From Campylobacterota bacterium (GTDB lineage Bacteria > Campylobacterota > Campylobacteria > Campylobacterales > SZUA-545): a DNA stretch of 5,272 nt. Location of the stretch: contig JAUPLZ010000074.1 of NCBI GenBank assembly GCA_030836705.1, forward strand, positions 1 through 5,272, given 5' to 3'. The notes beneath the pieces were generated by a model that ran no database searches, had not been told where the DNA came from, and saw only the letters and a program-made list of their open reading frames with translations. The position numbers were made by a program, and so were the translations under genes. Of the stretch, positions 4,653 through 5,272 are shown piece after piece (within the stretch, counting starts at the first letter, position 1; each line of letters starts with the position of its first letter).

Positions 4653-5272
4653 ATGAAATTTACTTTTATTACACTTTTTCAAGAGTTAATAGACGGCTAT
4701 TTTAAAGATTCTATTTTAGCAAGAGCGATTGAGAAAGAGCTTTTTTCAATAGAGTATACAAATCCAAGAGATTACACTAAAAACAAACATAAAAAAGTGG
4801 ATGACTACGCAGTAGGCGGAGGAGCCGGTCTTACTCTTATGCCACAGCCATTTTTTGACTTGCTTCATGATTTAAAACAAAAAGAGCAACAAACTCCTTG
4901 CATAATTGTTGTATCTCCTGCCGGTAAACCATTTAGACAAAGCGACGCCATAAGACTTTCAAAAAAAAAGCATATAGTATTTATTTCCGGAAGATATGAA
5001 GGCATTGATGAAAGAGTTGTGGAAAAGTATGCTGACGAGGTTTTTTCTATTGGTGATTATATACTAACCGGTGGCGAATTGCCGTCGCTTGTTATGTGTG
5101 ATGCGATTGTAAGAAATATTGATGGAGTGCTTGGAAATCTAAATTCTTTGCAAGAAGAATCTTTTAATGATTTACTTTTAGAAGCACCATCATTTAGTAA
5201 ACCAGCAGTTTTTAATTGCATAAGCACGCCTTCAGAATATTTAAAGGGAAACCACAGTAAAATCTCGAGATC
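4653..5272 (+). CDS. trmD: tRNA (guanine-N1-)-methyltransferase TrmD (3' end missing)
   Basis: TrmD uses S-adenosylmethionine to make m1G37 in tRNAs with G36, preventing +1 frameshifting. The ATG at 4653 is 13 bases after the rimM stop with only a weak GAG-type ribosome site, so coupling is likely. The 206 visible residues are unbroken and run off the right edge; family members have roughly 230-250. The SPOUT trefoil-knot region is clear: VDDYAVGGGAGL (49-60), SPAGKPF (88-94), GRYEGIDERV (113-122) and SIGDYILTGGELP (132-144). The linker RNIDGVLGNLNSLQEESF (154-171) aligns without gaps to the E. coli catalytic linker: Arg154 is kept, but the position of Asp169 is Glu. The GNHSKI motif lies at the edge. 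rplS would be expected next. An A9 run lies at 4961-4969. Confidence 0.97.
   Translation, partial: MKFTFITLFQELIDGYFKDSILARAIEKELFSIEYTNPRDYTKNKHKKVDDYAVGGGAGLTLMPQPFFDLLHDLKQKEQQTPCIIVVSPAGKPFRQSDAIRLSKKKHIVFISGRYEGIDERVVEKYADEVFSIGDYILTGGELPSLVMCDAIVRNIDGVLGNLNSLQEESFNDLLLEAPSFSKPAVFNCISTPSEYLKGNHSKISR

Noticed and set aside
5263..5272. CTCGAGATC at the right edge as a cloning junction
   Set aside because: It continues the trmD frame (Ser-Arg after GNHSKI) where the family remains conserved, so it reads as native sequence with a chance XhoI site.

Overview
This AT-rich window carries a housekeeping RNA and ribosome gene block of epsilonproteobacterial (Campylobacterota) type, most like Campylobacter. 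That assignment rests on the gene order ffh-rpsP-khpA-rimM-trmD, on the Ffh, S16 and TrmD sequences, on A/T-rich codon use, and on promoters with a good -10 but usually a poor -35. It is made from memory of the families, not from a search.

Layout. (1) Bases 1-52 are the last codons of an unidentified + strand gene, followed by a rho-independent terminator at 71-96. (2) A small unrecognised gene lies on the - strand (98-355). (3) A divergent promoter region (356-488) separates it from the + strand genes. (4) 489-1469 encodes a PP-loop tRNA-thiolase-like protein with a C-terminal NFACT-R-like RNA-binding domain. It is followed 18 bases later by an RluA-family pseudouridine synthase (1488-2213, TTG start). 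(5) A strong promoter overlapping the end of that gene (2210-2237) appears to start the second transcription unit: ffh, rpsP, khpA, rimM and trmD. trmD is cut by the right edge of the window. Intergenic gaps are short (13-15 bases) or the genes overlap, with a TAATG junction at rpsP/khpA and an 11-base overlap at khpA/rimM.

How the genes work together. Nearly everything serves RNA maturation or translation: predicted tRNA thiolation, pseudouridylation, m1G37 tRNA methylation (TrmD), 30S assembly (S16, RimM), RNA chaperoning (KhpA) and membrane targeting of nascent chains (Ffh).

The window is mostly ordinary core genome; I see no mobile element, CRISPR array, tRNA or rRNA. The best leads are the thiolase/NFACT-R fusion, whose target RNA is to my knowledge not established, a Glu in place of the catalytic Asp of TrmD, and the unrecognised small protein.
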